From NCBI GenBank assembly GCA_900618425.1, contig UZAN01039728.1:1-26649 (forward strand): a stretch of 26,649 nt of DNA, given 5' to 3'. Below are positions 10,501 through 21,932 of the stretch, piece by piece (positions within the stretch are counted from its first letter, which is position 1; every line of letters begins with the position of its first letter). Below the pieces are notes generated by a model. The model saw only the letters and a list, made by a program, of their open reading frames with translations. It did no database searches and was not told the origin of the DNA. The translations under genes and the position numbers were made by a program. The DNA comes from Echinostoma caproni (Eukaryota > Platyhelminthes > Trematoda > Plagiorchiida > Echinostomatidae).

Positions 10501-10980
10501 CCTTCCTCTGAAATGTATGCCCCTGAAATTGCCGCTTGCCGCTTTGTCATTGATTCTGTTTGGACAGCAGTCAGCAGCAGTCAGCGTTGCCGAATTACAT
10601 CACCATTTATTTAGGAAAAGATGTTTGGATATTGTTTCGATATACTCAATCCAATTATTTATTCACCACGGCAATATGACTTTCGGTCAAAGCAGCATTT
10701 TTGAGGAGCTGAACAGAAGCCGAAACCGGAAATGATAAAAAGGGTAGATGATCACAAGTATCAGATAGCAGTGAATATGAAACGCTGACTTGCAAAGTAA
10801 ACGAACTGAGTGGACCGAGTTAAATGAGTGATGGAAAGAAGCACCTTCCGAGAATTGAGCAAAAGCACTGATCAATGTGACATAAACTTCTAATATCGGT
10901 TGTGACAGAACTGAGTTTACGGGGTGAATGTTATACGCTTGCCTTTTGCGCTGCAACTTTGGTCTGTTCTGAATTATTGC
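7568..10980. other. Long intron, first part: no gene seen
   Basis: Starts with GTAAGT. AT-rich, with N at 7625, a short (GA)n tract near 8784-8798 and (CA)n near 8990-9004. The longest open frame (10295-10735, 146 codons) has hydrophobic patches but no domain, no convincing splice sites and no codon signal, so I do not call it. Sequence near 9540-9660 (gttcgatccgatag and neighbours) might be a decayed repeat. Confidence 0.5.
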
Positions 10981-10986
10981 GTATTA

Positions 10987-11106
10987 TACATACACATACC
11001 TACCCACCTATCTACCTGCCTACCTACCTACCTAGCTACCTACCTACCTACCTACCTACCTACCTACATACATACATACATACATACATACATACATACA
11101 TACATC
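10987..11106. repeat. Tetranucleotide array (TACC)n(TACA)n
   Basis: About 120 bases of tetranucleotide repeat: an imperfect TACC/CTAC block that changes into a clean TACA/CATA block at about 11065. It produces artificial YLPTYLPT and YIHTYIHT reading frames in two frames. The internal switch of repeat unit suggests point mutation followed by expansion. Likely polymorphic. Confidence 0.95.
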
Positions 11107-14100
11107 TTTGGTAGCGGGAATTTCACTTTTGTGTTTGAAATACATCTATAGATTTCAATTACCAAAAAGAAAACAGCTTCTAATTCTATGACGGTGAGTT
11201 TGTTTTTTTAGCGTTTGACAATCGTGTTCATGCCTTAGTGTATCATTTGGACTACGTCAGTGGTTATAAGGCGGTAAGAAACGCATCAATCTTCTCTTCT
11301 CTAGAATTTAACTTATTTGATGCTTTGAATTATGCGTTTGGTTGAATCAAATTCTTGATTCTAGAATAGTTTGTTTTATCCCTTTTTTCATTTACCTCGA
11401 AAAGTCATAGTTTGTAAAAAAGAAAGGTATTTCGGATTATTCAGAAACTTGCAGAATGTCACTTTTTATATTTGCCAACGAAGTGTTGTACAACTTGATA
11501 GACATAGTGAAACGAGCCGGAACATCGTTCTTAGTTCAATTTTGTTTGATGATTTCCAGCGGAAAAGGTTAAAAAGACTATCCTCCGCATTTTTCCGAGG
11601 CGATAATGATAGAGTGTTTGATCAGTAGAATCACGCAGGAAAGCTTCAATGTATACGCAGCTCACAAATGAGAATTGCACATCAATAGTGATTGGATGAT
11701 CAAGGGTGGAATAGTGGTCTTTGGCAAGCAATTATTTCACTCCTTTATGATGCGCATTGCCGTGATAAGCATGTGTTATTTTTTGCTTTCAAGAACAAAC
11801 TCGTCACCCGCTTGAAAAGATCTCTGGATCATGCATAAAACGGTACACAATTCTACGGAAATATGTAGGATATTCAGTAAATCCATCATTTTCTAGTGCT
11901 GATTTCTAATCGATCCGTTTGTTACTGAACCCTTTTGGTCTTCATACCCTGTTAGTCTCCACCATCAGTCACAACCACCTAGACACCCGGAAATATGAGC
12001 ACCATCCCGAAGTTCAATGAGTTACATTCACACGACTTAATTTTCGCGAACGGTACTCCGTGAATCTTCAATTGTATGCGCGATCTATGTATACCAGTTG
12101 AACTCCATTCAAACGAGAGTGGAAACACATATTCGGCGTCCGCATAGTTCCGGTACAGAATGCTTGCAAATCGTAGCAAGTTATTTATCAGAGAATAGGT
12201 ATGTGGAAATCGGATATCGATATCAACCAGAATCAACCAAAATCTACACATGCCAAGTTTAAATAACGAAACCGGTAGGCGGCAGTCACCATGGTAGTAG
12301 TCGACTATCTGTAACAAGCGACAGTCCACAATAACGAAGCATGTTCTGACATCTGCTCTGAACATGCTTTGCTTTCGCATTATCCTTAAAAGAGGCACAC
12401 GTTTCTCCCAGTTTAGGATACAAACTAAAATGAGTGGATTGAAAGTTTGGTTGCCAATTTTTTATAAATGGAGATATAGGAGTGTGGAGATCGAGGGACA
12501 CAAGTGGAATGAATGTCTCAAAACTGCCAGATGGCAGGTTACGCTGTGTGTGTGGAGATCACTGGCCGGATAGGATGAACGGACTGGGTTTCATCGACGC
12601 AATCGAACTATCCGACAATATTGAATAAGTGATTGAAGCCAGGGCAAGAACAGGAACTAAACATTATCTTCGAATATCATTATTATTTATCGATCCAAAC
12701 GGTATTAACCCAGTGGTTTCACACCAAAGACGCCCACTCAAAGTGCACCTTTCGATGACATTCGAATACCGAACATAAATTTCCGGGCCGTCGACGATAG
12801 CTATTAAACACGGGTTTTGCGGTATGTCCTGCACTGGTAAAGTCACATTTCTGTTTCTAGAATGATGATGTCATCAATCGATTCCTTCACAGAAGTTGAA
12901 AATGTTTTGTATCATTATTTATATTTAGTAAAAAGGATAAGGACTATAGGATTAGGAAATTTGTTATAACCTTCCCTTTGTCACAGAAAGCCCATCATTA
13001 TCAACGTGGTGATGATTGGTGCAGAATGTGCCAATTGCAATCGTGTGAGTAAAGTTTATGAAAATAAAATAACGAGCGGTGAGAATGAGAATCACAGATA
13101 TAGACTAGTAGGTAGAATTCTGTGAATTATTTTGCCTTGTCTGTACCATCAATGGAATACCATTGTGAGAGGTTAGATAATGCACTGTAAAGACGAGGCA
13201 AATTCATCAAAGCAACCCCCACCTCTCAATGGCACTTCAACCGCTTTTTCAGAACCCCATCTACCTAGGACATCAGTAAAAGGCTGGATGACGATGAATG
13301 ATGGAGTTTGTTTCGCGCATCGCACTTCATCCATTTGCGCACTAGTCTACAGAATTACGAGTCGTTTGAAAATATTCGATCCCTTCAAGCTGTAAAGGTG
13401 GGTTGTTCCGTCGTCTACAGACACAATGGAGCGATAATGATTTGTCCAGTGCTAAAAAGACAATATGTTACTTGTGAAGTTCACGATTCGATGCTCAGTG
13501 GAGTCCATGAGACCCGTCAAGGTCTGAAGAGATATACAAAACCCTCATGTTTTCAGTACCAGCATTCTTACCTCTTATATAGGGAAAACCTAATTTCTCA
13601 ACAGAATTCCTTTACTTCAAGTTTAACTCACAGTTATTTGTGAGTAGTGGTGTGGCATAATTGGTTTTTATTGACTTGAGCTGACTATCCTTAGGACTTC
13701 ACTGTCACGTACAGTGCTCAGTTCATCGATTCAACCATACACTCGGAAGCACTAGACTCAAGTTTTGCTCTTATTGGAGCTCGGTTAGTATCGGTGTTCC
13801 TCTCGAGCTCTTAGCGGAATTTCTGACTCTCCTAACCCCGTGTTTCCTTAACCAGTAGCCCATTTTGTTCTTGTTGAACGCTCGAAAGCTAACTTATTTG
13901 ATACTCTGAGCTCGACTCGCAATGGAATGTGTTCGGGTCCGTACTATGTCAAACAAACCTTGACTCAAGAATCTTCAGCACGAATAAAAAGCAACCCACG
14001 ATTTTCTTCGTGCTCCCGATACTGCTAGATCGTCTGGGATGAAGCAGATGATTACCCCAAGAAGGAACAGCGTGAGCCGTCGGTTAGCTCTAACCTGTTC

Positions 14101-16398
14101 GGCATATCAGCGAGGCGTTGCATGTGGACCGGTGTTTATAAAGTTTAGAAGCTCAGTTCATTGGATTTTGCTTGATTGAGAGGAGGTTCATGCCTCCTGG
14201 ACACCTGATACATCCCACCTGATTGAATCGTGCCCCGTAGTGTTTGTAAAGTTCATTCCTTCCACTATTCATTGCTCCAGAGTATGTGATAAAATCAGCC
14301 AATGCTTCTAGTCGAATAATGACGCAGGTTGTTGAATTCGTTTAATCAATGGCACTAGACAACGTCAGATTACATCCCATTGCTAAAAATAAATCACGGT
14401 GTACGATTACCAAACGCAGTCCATTGGGACCCCAAATATGTGACGTTCCAATCCGGAACACAGTGAATATGATTGTCGTTGTAGATCAAGTGAAATTCGC
14501 AAGACTGGTTAGTCCAAATCGATTGAACCGGATTGAGGTACAACACGAACCCCTAAGTCCAGACAACTGTAGAACACCACTTCGTTAATCTACGTGTACT
14601 GAGATACGGCTAAGCTGACAACCAGGTTCAAAAACCTGACAGAATGGAATGGAACGTCGAGTCTAGCCATTTACAAGGCACCGTCAAACTAAAGAAAGAG
14701 AAATTCCTAAAAGGTGGTACGTTTTAAATGGAAAACCGACCTATTCCACAGTCTCTCATCCCATATGTACGGTTGTTTGTCGATAATGTATGCAGGGATT
14801 CGTCTCGGTGGGCCATTTAATACATCACTAAAACAATACTTTGGAGGCAGGTAGACAGGTGGCAAAAAAACAATTTGATGTAAAGGCTGATGAGGAATGA
14901 TTAATAATCAATTACATCGGAGGGTGGAGAGCCTAGGTCACAAGTGCAGACAGGTGATCAACATGTTTCGTGCTGGACAGCATATCGATCCAATGTTTAC
15001 TCTCGCGTTTGCAGGGGGCTGAAATCATAGGGTATGAGTAGTTTTCGAATGATAGCAGTTTTGAGGGTACGGGGTATATCGTGTCAACTGAGTTACAGCA
15101 TACTGTCGATCGATGATCAACGAGGGGAGATGGAAGTACAATATAGGAATGAATGCACAAGTATCGATGGTTGTGGGATATATAAGTTACAAGTCACCTA
15201 ATATGTGTCAAGCGTGCCGAGGTTAAGTGCTTTGTGAAAGCCGAATATACCATGGCAGTGATGTGAACCGTACATGTATTTCCAACAGTCCAGGATGAAA
15301 GTTAAATGGAAGGGAGTGAATGAATGAATGATATGGCGTGGTGAATTTTCCGAAATTTAAGATCTGAACATTGATAGTATTGCTCATTCGAAATCACTAC
15401 TCACATGTGGTTGTCAGAGAACACGTCTAAGGGGATGAACCGAACAAACACCCTTGCCGTTGCTAACCCACTCTCGTCAGTTGACTATATTCCATTAGGG
15501 CACCCAGTTTATATGAACGGAAACTGCGGCATTACTCATCATTTGCTTCCGCGATTTATTCCGTAAAAGACAGCGGTACAAAAGAAAAGGAGTAGCCACG
15601 ATGAAACGATCGGGTACTTTATATATTTAAATTCAGCAATAAGTCATTCAAAAAGCTGTATACTTTTTTTTACTGTGAACATAATATTTGAGCTACAAGA
15701 TCGGATATATCCCATGATATTCACCTGTGTAGTTTAATCATTGCTTGATGGAGAAAAAAATCCTTTCGCATCTTGATATCATTTATCATTGCGATTGTCT
15801 TCCATTAGGGCAGTTTATCCACCAAAACGATAACAATTGCTCCAGTTACAAACTTTACCAGCGATCTTTGTATCGCCACTTTCTTTAACCGATAAATGGG
15901 GTAAAATTCAGTTCCTTTTTTCCACCATGTGCTCGTATGCACAGCAGAAGGACAACTGGCCCGTACTTTTGCGTCGACAGTCAAACGCGTTTCTCACTCC
16001 ATGACAGAAAGCTTATCGTGCCTTCCCATGCGAAAATCTAATTTTTCTATTTGAAATTATACTACTGAAATCAATCAAGTATTATTGCTAATACTAAGTT
16101 TGATTTCTGCGGGTTATTTTGCCTTCCAATCTTGAACACGAAACTAAATAACTTGCACAGCAATCAGTAGCAATGGCTTACGAAAATATTTAATTTTCCG
16201 AATAAACCATCATTACCCATTGTAAGAAGAACACAGTAGTGAACAAGTTCGTTTGCGAGGATTCATCTACAGCCTAATACACCACAATTTGTCAAAAGTT
16301 CACAGTTTAATAATAGGGGGGGGGAAAACATGACAAAATGCGAAGTAAAATAATCAACATGCCAGCTCCATGACGGGATGATGCTCACACTTTGGTCT
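11107..16398. other. Long intron, middle part: no certain gene
   Basis: No exon with both good splice sites and coding composition was found. Two overlapping frames at 13180-13643 look partly coding-like and may be a broken repeat protein. A 139-codon minus-strand frame at 11979-12398 and one at 14349-14588 have no domain. A GAAT short repeat occurs at 15318-15329, and a G run near 16315-16323. Some of 13.6-15.6 kb is less AT-rich than its surroundings and could be old transposon sequence, but no terminal repeats were recognised. Confidence 0.4.
13180..13643 (+). pseudogene. Possible broken repeat-derived coding segment
   Basis: From an ATG at 13180 one frame reads CKDEANSSKQPPPLNGTST to a TAA at about 13393. 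A second frame, open 13308-13643, reads through YESFENIRSLQAVKVGCSVVYRHNG and on to VHETRQGLK. The way coding-like text passes from one frame to the other suggests a frameshifted relic, perhaps of a repeat-borne ORF. I do not recognise the family, and chance is possible. Confidence 0.2.
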
Positions 16399-16777
16399 TC
16401 ACACATACGCACTATTGCGGGTCATTAAGGGTTGGTGGGGTATGGCTGTATCGTGTGTGGCGTTGGCCATATTCTTANGATGATGTCGGCAGGCTCCGAT
16501 CAATTCCGCCATGGCCAGAATATGTCTCTTAATCCCCTTAGATCGTGCGTTGCGAACTAAGTAGAGAGGTCGAGACAGCTCGGTCACATTAACCGCTTTG
16601 TCTGACTCCACAAGGTGTGAGACGATTCAACTGTTGATAATCCTGATCACTATACAATCTGGCCGGGTGGTGCTCACGGACTCGTTCAGATAAACGTCTG
16701 CTCATGCGGCCAATATAAATTGTCCTACAGGAACAAGTAAACAGGTACTCACAGGAAGAACCTGCTGAAACAAGCAA
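16399..16777 (-). pseudogene. Broken GIY-YIG endonuclease domain (Penelope-like)
   Basis: An open minus-strand frame at 16777-16589 encodes SAGSSCEYLFTCSCRTIYIGR followed by MSRRLSERVREHHPARL. The YIG tripeptide, the downstream Arg and the REHH segment match the GIY-YIG nuclease used by Penelope-like elements to cut target DNA. A frameshift near 16600 moves the continuation (ESDKAVNVTELSRPLYLVRNARS, then IKRHILAMAELIGACRHH) into the frame 16611-16399; an N lies at 16478. This tail also resembles the PLE C-terminus. The frameshift shows the gene is dead. Confidence 0.8.
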
Positions 16778-17149
16778 TTCATCATTGAGTTGTAAGCGCC
16801 AGAGTGGCCTGGAGATGAATACAATGAGAAGTTTTGCTGCTAGGAATACTTTTCCCTAGCTGTACTCAGTTTACGAATCATCATCTCGGCAGTTGTGTCT
16901 CCCCTAAAAGGTAGTGATATGTAAACCGGTTTCTCCTCAACGTTAGTGATCTTATTTGGCAACCGGTGTCTCCTCAAAATGTTGTCCACACATACTTCTG
17001 GGTATCTATTGTGAAGGGAACTCTCTCGGATAAACCTTACTTCGCTCTAACTGGTGTCATCAGGACATTTTATCTCTGCTCTGGTAGCTAGGCCTAGAAG
17101 CAGGTTAATTTTCCTTTTGAAATGAATATATTGACTAGCGGGTGGTGCG

Positions 17150-17440
17150 CTGGATAGTTCCATCTGATCGACTACTTAGTGGAACCTCCATAAACGCGAT
17201 TCTCATTCTCTTCGTTCTCTAAAGTGAACTTTGTGTTTGGTTGTACTAAGTTTTCCACTTTGATAGATTCACTGTCATCAATGAAACACAAAATGTCATC
17301 CAAGTATCATATAATGCACACCGATCGATCATTCGTTTGAGGATGTTATTCTCGAGCTTAACCATAAAGACCTCTGCGAAAAGTGAACCCAAGGGAAATC
17401 CCATTGCTACTCCTGTATATAAATCACCACAAACAAGCTT
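17150..17440 (-). pseudogene. Broken reverse transcriptase (Penelope-like)
   Basis: The palm region of the RT. Motif B-like GVAMGFPLGSLFAEVFMVKLE is followed by ENNILKRMIDRCALY, then a frameshift, then the catalytic YLDD box (codons at 17306-17295), where YxDD is the active site of reverse transcriptases. Downstream the text NTKFTLENEENEN parallels the usual PLE segment before FLDV, then the frame shifts again to VPLSSRSDGTIQR. Upstream of 17440 the frame has stops and no finger-domain motifs. Non-functional. Confidence 0.8.
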
Positions 17441-18457
17441 GTTCGCGATTGGGTGTTCTTCTTACAATGTGTGATGATGGTTTATTCGGACAATTGAAAC
17501 AATCCAAAGACCCTTTCCTACTGAATGATCCTAGCAACTATGGAAAGTATTTAATCCATTCACATACGACTGTAGTCGACAAAATACAATAATCCTGGTC
17601 TCACTTTTCATTCAATATCGCGCTCATTGAGACGAATGAACACTGAAACAAGTTTCCGGTATTATACTTCCTTATCACCTTTTTACACACGAATTGAAGT
17701 GAGTTGATCGAAAATATCTTCCAAATAATTTTATACTAGAATCAAATGTTAATTTTTCCTGCTTTTAGCTGCCATAGTCCGTTTTCAATGAGAACACTAA
17801 GAGGAGTGCTTCTTAATTCAGGTCGATATCTTTGTTGTTCTGATGGTGAAAATCCGTTTCATTCCTCCTGTTGGCTAAACTATCACGTCTACAGAAGTAT
17901 CACTCTATATAGTCAAACTACGCCAGTCATCTAGCTTTACCTAAAGAAACCAGTAATCCTGTTTTAAGGAAAAATTAGGTAATACTAATGATCATAAGCA
18001 GAACAACATTGGTGGATACCCAAGTAATTTTAAGGGGCTAACAAGTTATGTGATTTTGTAATCGACCCTCATGACACCCAACCCGTAATGCAACCAGCGG
18101 TACTTTTCAGCATACGGTTGCATGAGCAAAGACGTAATCTGTGAAAGCGTTTGCCAATCTATATAACCGATATCAATTATCCAGTATTCGGAAATGCATT
18201 CGTGAGGTACATGTTTATTTCCTCGTGCATATGTACGTGTGTGCGAGTGTTTATATATGCAGACTGTTCAGACATCATTATTCACGACTGCGTACCCAAC
18301 GACATACGTACAACAGCAAGTTGCGCGCAAGTTGAAAGTAAACACATGATCACACAAACAAGCAGAAAACGACACGAGAGACAAATAATCACACCCATAC
18401 ACACATACATCATCTATATTGCCTCCAAAGCAAGCAACCGAGTGAGAAAATGATCGA
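17441..18457. other. Intron/upstream region: no gene seen
   Basis: A mixture of AT-rich sequence with short frames only. Plus-strand frames at 17383-17592 and 17746-17934 are shadows of the retroelement end or chance. From about 18200 the base composition becomes richer in CA/TG and CG. Confidence 0.5.
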
Positions 18458-19747
18458 ATGTACATGAGCAATACCGAGCGAGCCTCCGCCAATCGCGACA
18501 CTCAGAGCATAGAAACTGAGTCAGAAACCTCGAGCACAGTTGTCGATCGCCATCAGCATCAGCATCTGCATCATCATCATTATGATGGTCATGATCATCA
18601 TCCACATCCGAATTATTGATTTGACCTTGACGCGATTGGTGCGTACGTGCTTGCGTGCGTGCGTGAGAAAACCTTGCATTCGGGAAAATTAGGACTCACA
18701 CACGCGCACAAGCACACAAATACACACGAATACAAACAGCGATCTCATCAAATGCTCAGAGTGAAACTATTAGCAAACTAGTGAAATAAAAATCACAGAA
18801 GAAACATGGAGAGGGTATTGGCGTGAAAACAATTGAGTGTTCCTTAAGTGGGCACCAGCTTCTCGGATCCATTGTTGAGTTTGGGAATATCTGTGCCGGT
18901 CTTGAACCTTGACGAGAAGAATATTTCATCTGATGCGCATTGTGGGACTGTCGACGAATCAAAGGCAAGTCCTTGTTACATGATCACGGGAAATCTGACC
19001 GGCAATGTTTTCACGCTTTCCTACACACATGCACGAACACATACACACGCTCGCACAGTTGCGTGCTCACAAAAGCGCACATGTATTGTCGCACCAGTAT
19101 ACCTAATTCTGATGAAACCCGGCACATTCACACTCAAACAGGCCACGGGATCGAATTGTAATACGCTGTTGCATGTGCAAATTGAGGCCTGTGTGCACAA
19201 ATCTGTGTATGTGTGTGTTTGCATACGCGTGCGCGTGTAAGAGCGCGTTCTTTTTACCTGTTCCGGTGTAAAGTGTGAGTGGATCTGTGCGACAAAACCC
19301 AGAGAGAGAGAGAGAGAAAAAAGAAAGAATCTGTTGCTTCAGGACGCCATTGTGCCTGTCTATCCGCTTCATTGTTGGTGTGTTGCAACATCTCTGTACG
19401 GTATAACCTTGACCGTCGCCCCCCGCCCCTGCCCATATCATCCGATCCGATCCATCCGGACTACTTGTGAAGGCACGTTCATACGCGTGCAACAGTGTCA
19501 TCTGTGCTCAGCATCCAACTGCTCCGCAAGCCCGGCTTCCGAAAAACACTCACATGTGCTCCACGTTCCCTGTTGTCACATTGTGTGCTCGCCGGAATTA
19601 TGATTCAACGCGATGGTGCATGTGATTGAGATTGAACCCAAGTGGACATTCCTAACACATCTCCCAGTTTGATAGGAGAGTTAAATTAATAATTTTGTTT
19701 CGCGGCCAAAACGTGCTCTTGGGTGCGCGCAGTAGACCGAACTGTGG
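18200..19747 (+). promoter_or_regulatory. CpG- and CA/TG-rich zone, candidate internal promoter/5' UTR
   Basis: Compared with the AT-rich flanks this stretch is richer in CG and in CA/TG repeats (for example tgcgtgcgtgcgtg near 18650, cacacacgcgcaca near 18700, tgtgtgtttgcatacgcgtgcgcgtg near 19206-19237) and has an (AG)n run at 19301-19317. It lies immediately 5' of a coding exon with its own ATG. No TATA box or initiator could be assigned with confidence. A frame from 18848 (GTSFSDPLLSLG) to a GC-type donor-like AAG|gcaagt at 18966 is coding-like for about 40 codons, but its role is unclear. Confidence 0.35.
18458..18619 (+). CDS. Small histidine-rich ORF (53 codons)
   Basis: ATG at 18458 (second ATG at 18464), after an in-frame TGA at 18443, opens a frame ending in TGA at 18617-18619. 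The product begins MYMSNTERASANRDTQSIE, continues with a Ser/Thr/Glu stretch, and ends in a His-rich tail (RHQHQHLHHHHYDGHDHHPH). Third-position and residue choice resemble the Ser/Thr-rich exons of this locus, and no good donor lies before the stop. It could be a stand-alone small peptide, an upstream ORF in the 5' UTR of the alternative transcript, or a chance reading of a CAT repeat. His-rich tails often bind metal ions, but that is inference only. Confidence 0.4.
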   Translation: MYMSNTERASANRDTQSIETESETSSTVVDRHQHQHLHHHHYDGHDHHPHPNY

Positions 19748-19823
19748 ATGCCAGACACCATTATTGACCACAATCGGACCGCTGAAGTTCAACGGAGAAT
19801 GAATGGACATTCAGATAACAATG
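19748..19823 (+). CDS. Alternative first coding exon (short form)
   Basis: After an in-frame TAG at 19733, ATG at 19748 starts MPDTIIDHNRTAEVQRRMNG and then HSDNN, ending at a consensus donor ATG|gtgagt (19824) with one base (G) left. That base joins the two leading bases of the exon at 21933 to give Gly (DNN-G-GETQPMNSS). With the exons at 21933 and 24507 the total is 1983 coding bases, exactly 661 codons. A second ATG at 19799 has a better Kozak context (A at -3) and could be the used start. An AG at 19730-19731 may mark the 5' end of the exon. Function unknown; it gives the downstream disordered region a distinct N-terminus. Confidence 0.6.
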
Positions 19824-21932
19824 GTGAGTCACTATTTCAAACCTTTCTTCCTGTTCTACACACGCATATATGTACATTGGGATAGACACTTGCATTTCGT
19901 AAGGTTAACGCATGTGTTCAGAATTCCCGTGTGAACGTCTTGTTACATTTGCTTCCATGACTCAATTTCTTCGGGGTGAACTTCTTCAATGGTTTCTTGT
20001 GACACTGCGATTGGGGTTGTCAGAAGGAGTGCTGAGTAAATCCCACCACAAAAATGATCACGGTTTTGTCTATAGGTTACCTCTAAAGCGTTATACAAAG
20101 CAAAGTGACTGCTTTTGTTGCACCGTGGCCATAGTTTCTAAAAGGTTTTCTTGCCATTGTTACTTCGGGACCGGGTCAATTATCTGTCTGCCCTGGATCA
20201 CCATTCATTTCACTTTCAACCTGTAAATATAGTGAAACACGTGGTGCAAGCTGTCAGACTATTCGTAAGCGAATCACTTATTCGAAATGGTTGGATTCAG
20301 AACTGTCGGTGGTTAGAATTCTATTTGGAGCTACATTTCGATAGAGTGTATCAGCAATGAGTCATCGATATGTGGGGTGAAAAAAACACTGACTGAAAGC
20401 AAAGGCCTAGTATGAAAGATTGACGAGTGCAATCTCCCATTTTTCCTGTTTACCGAGCTGAGCAATTTGCCCGGGAAATTTTGACCATCACCAAAGGTGA
20501 GACTAACAGCGAAAACTGGAGNCGTCACCACCTGGGTAAGATCTAATCACATGGTAAAGGGAAAACCTGCTCGTTGAGCAAGGATCCACGGAACAATGAC
20601 GTCCACCATCCAAAACGTCATCCTGAAAACATGTATTGATTTACCATTGCAGGTTACATTCTCATTCAGATGCGTTCCACACAAACTGCAGCTGCAGGTC
20701 CTTCTGTCAAGAGGCCTCTGTATGTGACCTGATCTGATCGATCGGGCGGATAGTTCATTTCGTGCCAATGCGCTTCTAGTTGAACCACTTGTCGTGTACA
20801 CATGAATCAAGTGCAATCCACAATGGTTAACATTGGAAAAAGTATTGGTTTGGGCAGGCTCGTATTGCACATTTTGTTGGACCTCCGTGATAATATGAAT
20901 GAGTCAAGCACGAACGACACTAAGATGTTGATGAAATTTCGAGGTCATCTCACCTTTGCACGTCAATTGAAGAACTTATGCAGACGTCGAACCTTTGCTA
21001 TGCTGATAATATGCAATTTTTACTCTGAAGCAAGGTACAGATACTTGATATATGCATTCATATATGTTCATCTGTCTGGTCACCAAATATTTATGTAAAC
21101 CGCGTAGTCCCGATTGTTAAAGATATCATACGATGAATTTTTCAACGAGAAAGGTTTGAATTCATTCAACCTCATCATGGTGTACACCAGGATCGTTGTA
21201 TTCGGTCCATTAACTTCCTTTCTCGACTGAAAATCAATAAACGTTCTGAGGGCATAAATCGTGGAAATCGATTTCATCAAACAGATTGCAATCCGAATTA
21301 GTTATGGAATACTGCTATCGTGAGAGCAGCATCCAGTTTAGTTGGTCTGGTCTGTTAGTTATTGATGAGAACCAAGCGTCTTTGGCAGATTTTAAAGTAG
21401 TTCAATCTGAGAGCGAAGTTCCGATGGGCGGAAATAAGCGCAGAGAAGAGAAAACGACATGAAGTGACATTTAAAGAATGGGGAATACGAGGCTGAATTG
21501 TTTACGTTTATTTTTTTAACCAAAACCTCGTCTATTTCATGCATAAGCACATGCCCACGGAATATGTTTATCTTGCCTTACATTGCTGAACGGCTCAATA
21601 CAGTATCAAGCAGATGCTCCTATCAGTAATGGGATGAGAGCATTAAAGGGAACACAATTTTTGAGGCATACCATTATGAAATGATCCCAGCAATCGAACA
21701 AAACTTGACGCAAAAAGCCTGCGCACCATAATTAATTGGGCACTTAGGATGCTAACGATCGCAGGAAAAGATAGTGGAATAGGCCGCAGCAGTCGTTAAA
21801 TCATCGGCTTAATCCTGTCAAAACAATTCTCTCATTTTTTCTCTTAAGACGGATTGTTTTTATTTGAATACATTCACCATGACCAGTAGTAACTTGAACA
21901 AGCTAAACTTTTCAATCTATAACCATTTATAG
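19824..21932 (+). other. Intron of the short form
   Basis: From GTGAGT at 19824 to a good acceptor (ttttcaatctataaccatttatag) at 21932. Open frames at 19912-20226, 20802-21098 and minus 20547-20870 lack domains, splice signals and consistent composition. An N lies at 20522. Confidence 0.6.

Larger units (their letters stand above)
16399..17440 (-). mobile_element. Penelope-like retroelement relic
   Basis: On the minus strand, in order, are an RT segment with GVAMGFPLGS (17413-17384) and YLDDILCFIDD (from 17306), then linker text typical of Penelope-like elements (NTKFTLENEENEN, SRSDGTIQR, YIHFKRKINLLLG, VYISLPFRGDTTAE), then a C-terminal GIY-YIG nuclease (YIGRMSRRLSERVREHH). The RT-then-GIY-YIG order is diagnostic of this class. 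The reading frame shifts at least four times and has internal stops, and the RT N-terminal half is missing, so it is a 5'-truncated, inactive copy. It sits antisense inside the long intron of the plus-strand gene. Exact ends are uncertain; no target-site duplication was identified. Confidence 0.85.

Noticed and set aside
10295..10735. 146-codon plus-strand open frame
   Set aside because: The longest frame in the intron but begins at a non-ATG codon, has no domain, no convincing splice sites and no codon or composition signal like the real exons. A frame of this size is expected by chance in 26 kb over six frames.
10987..11106. Possible CRISPR or telomere-like array
   Set aside because: The repeat is a continuous tetranucleotide without unique spacers and is not TTAGGG.
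10902..11151. Plus-strand frames with YLPTYLPT and YIHTYIHT repeats
   Set aside because: Translation of the TACC/TACA tetranucleotide array, not a repeat protein.
11979..12398. 139-codon minus-strand open frame
   Set aside because: No recognisable motif; overlapped by other equally long frames on both strands; probably chance.
20547..20870. 107-codon minus-strand frame with Cys-x-Cys-x2-Cys
   Set aside because: The Cys spacing suggested a zinc knuckle, but flanking residues fit no family and there are no splice or promoter signals.
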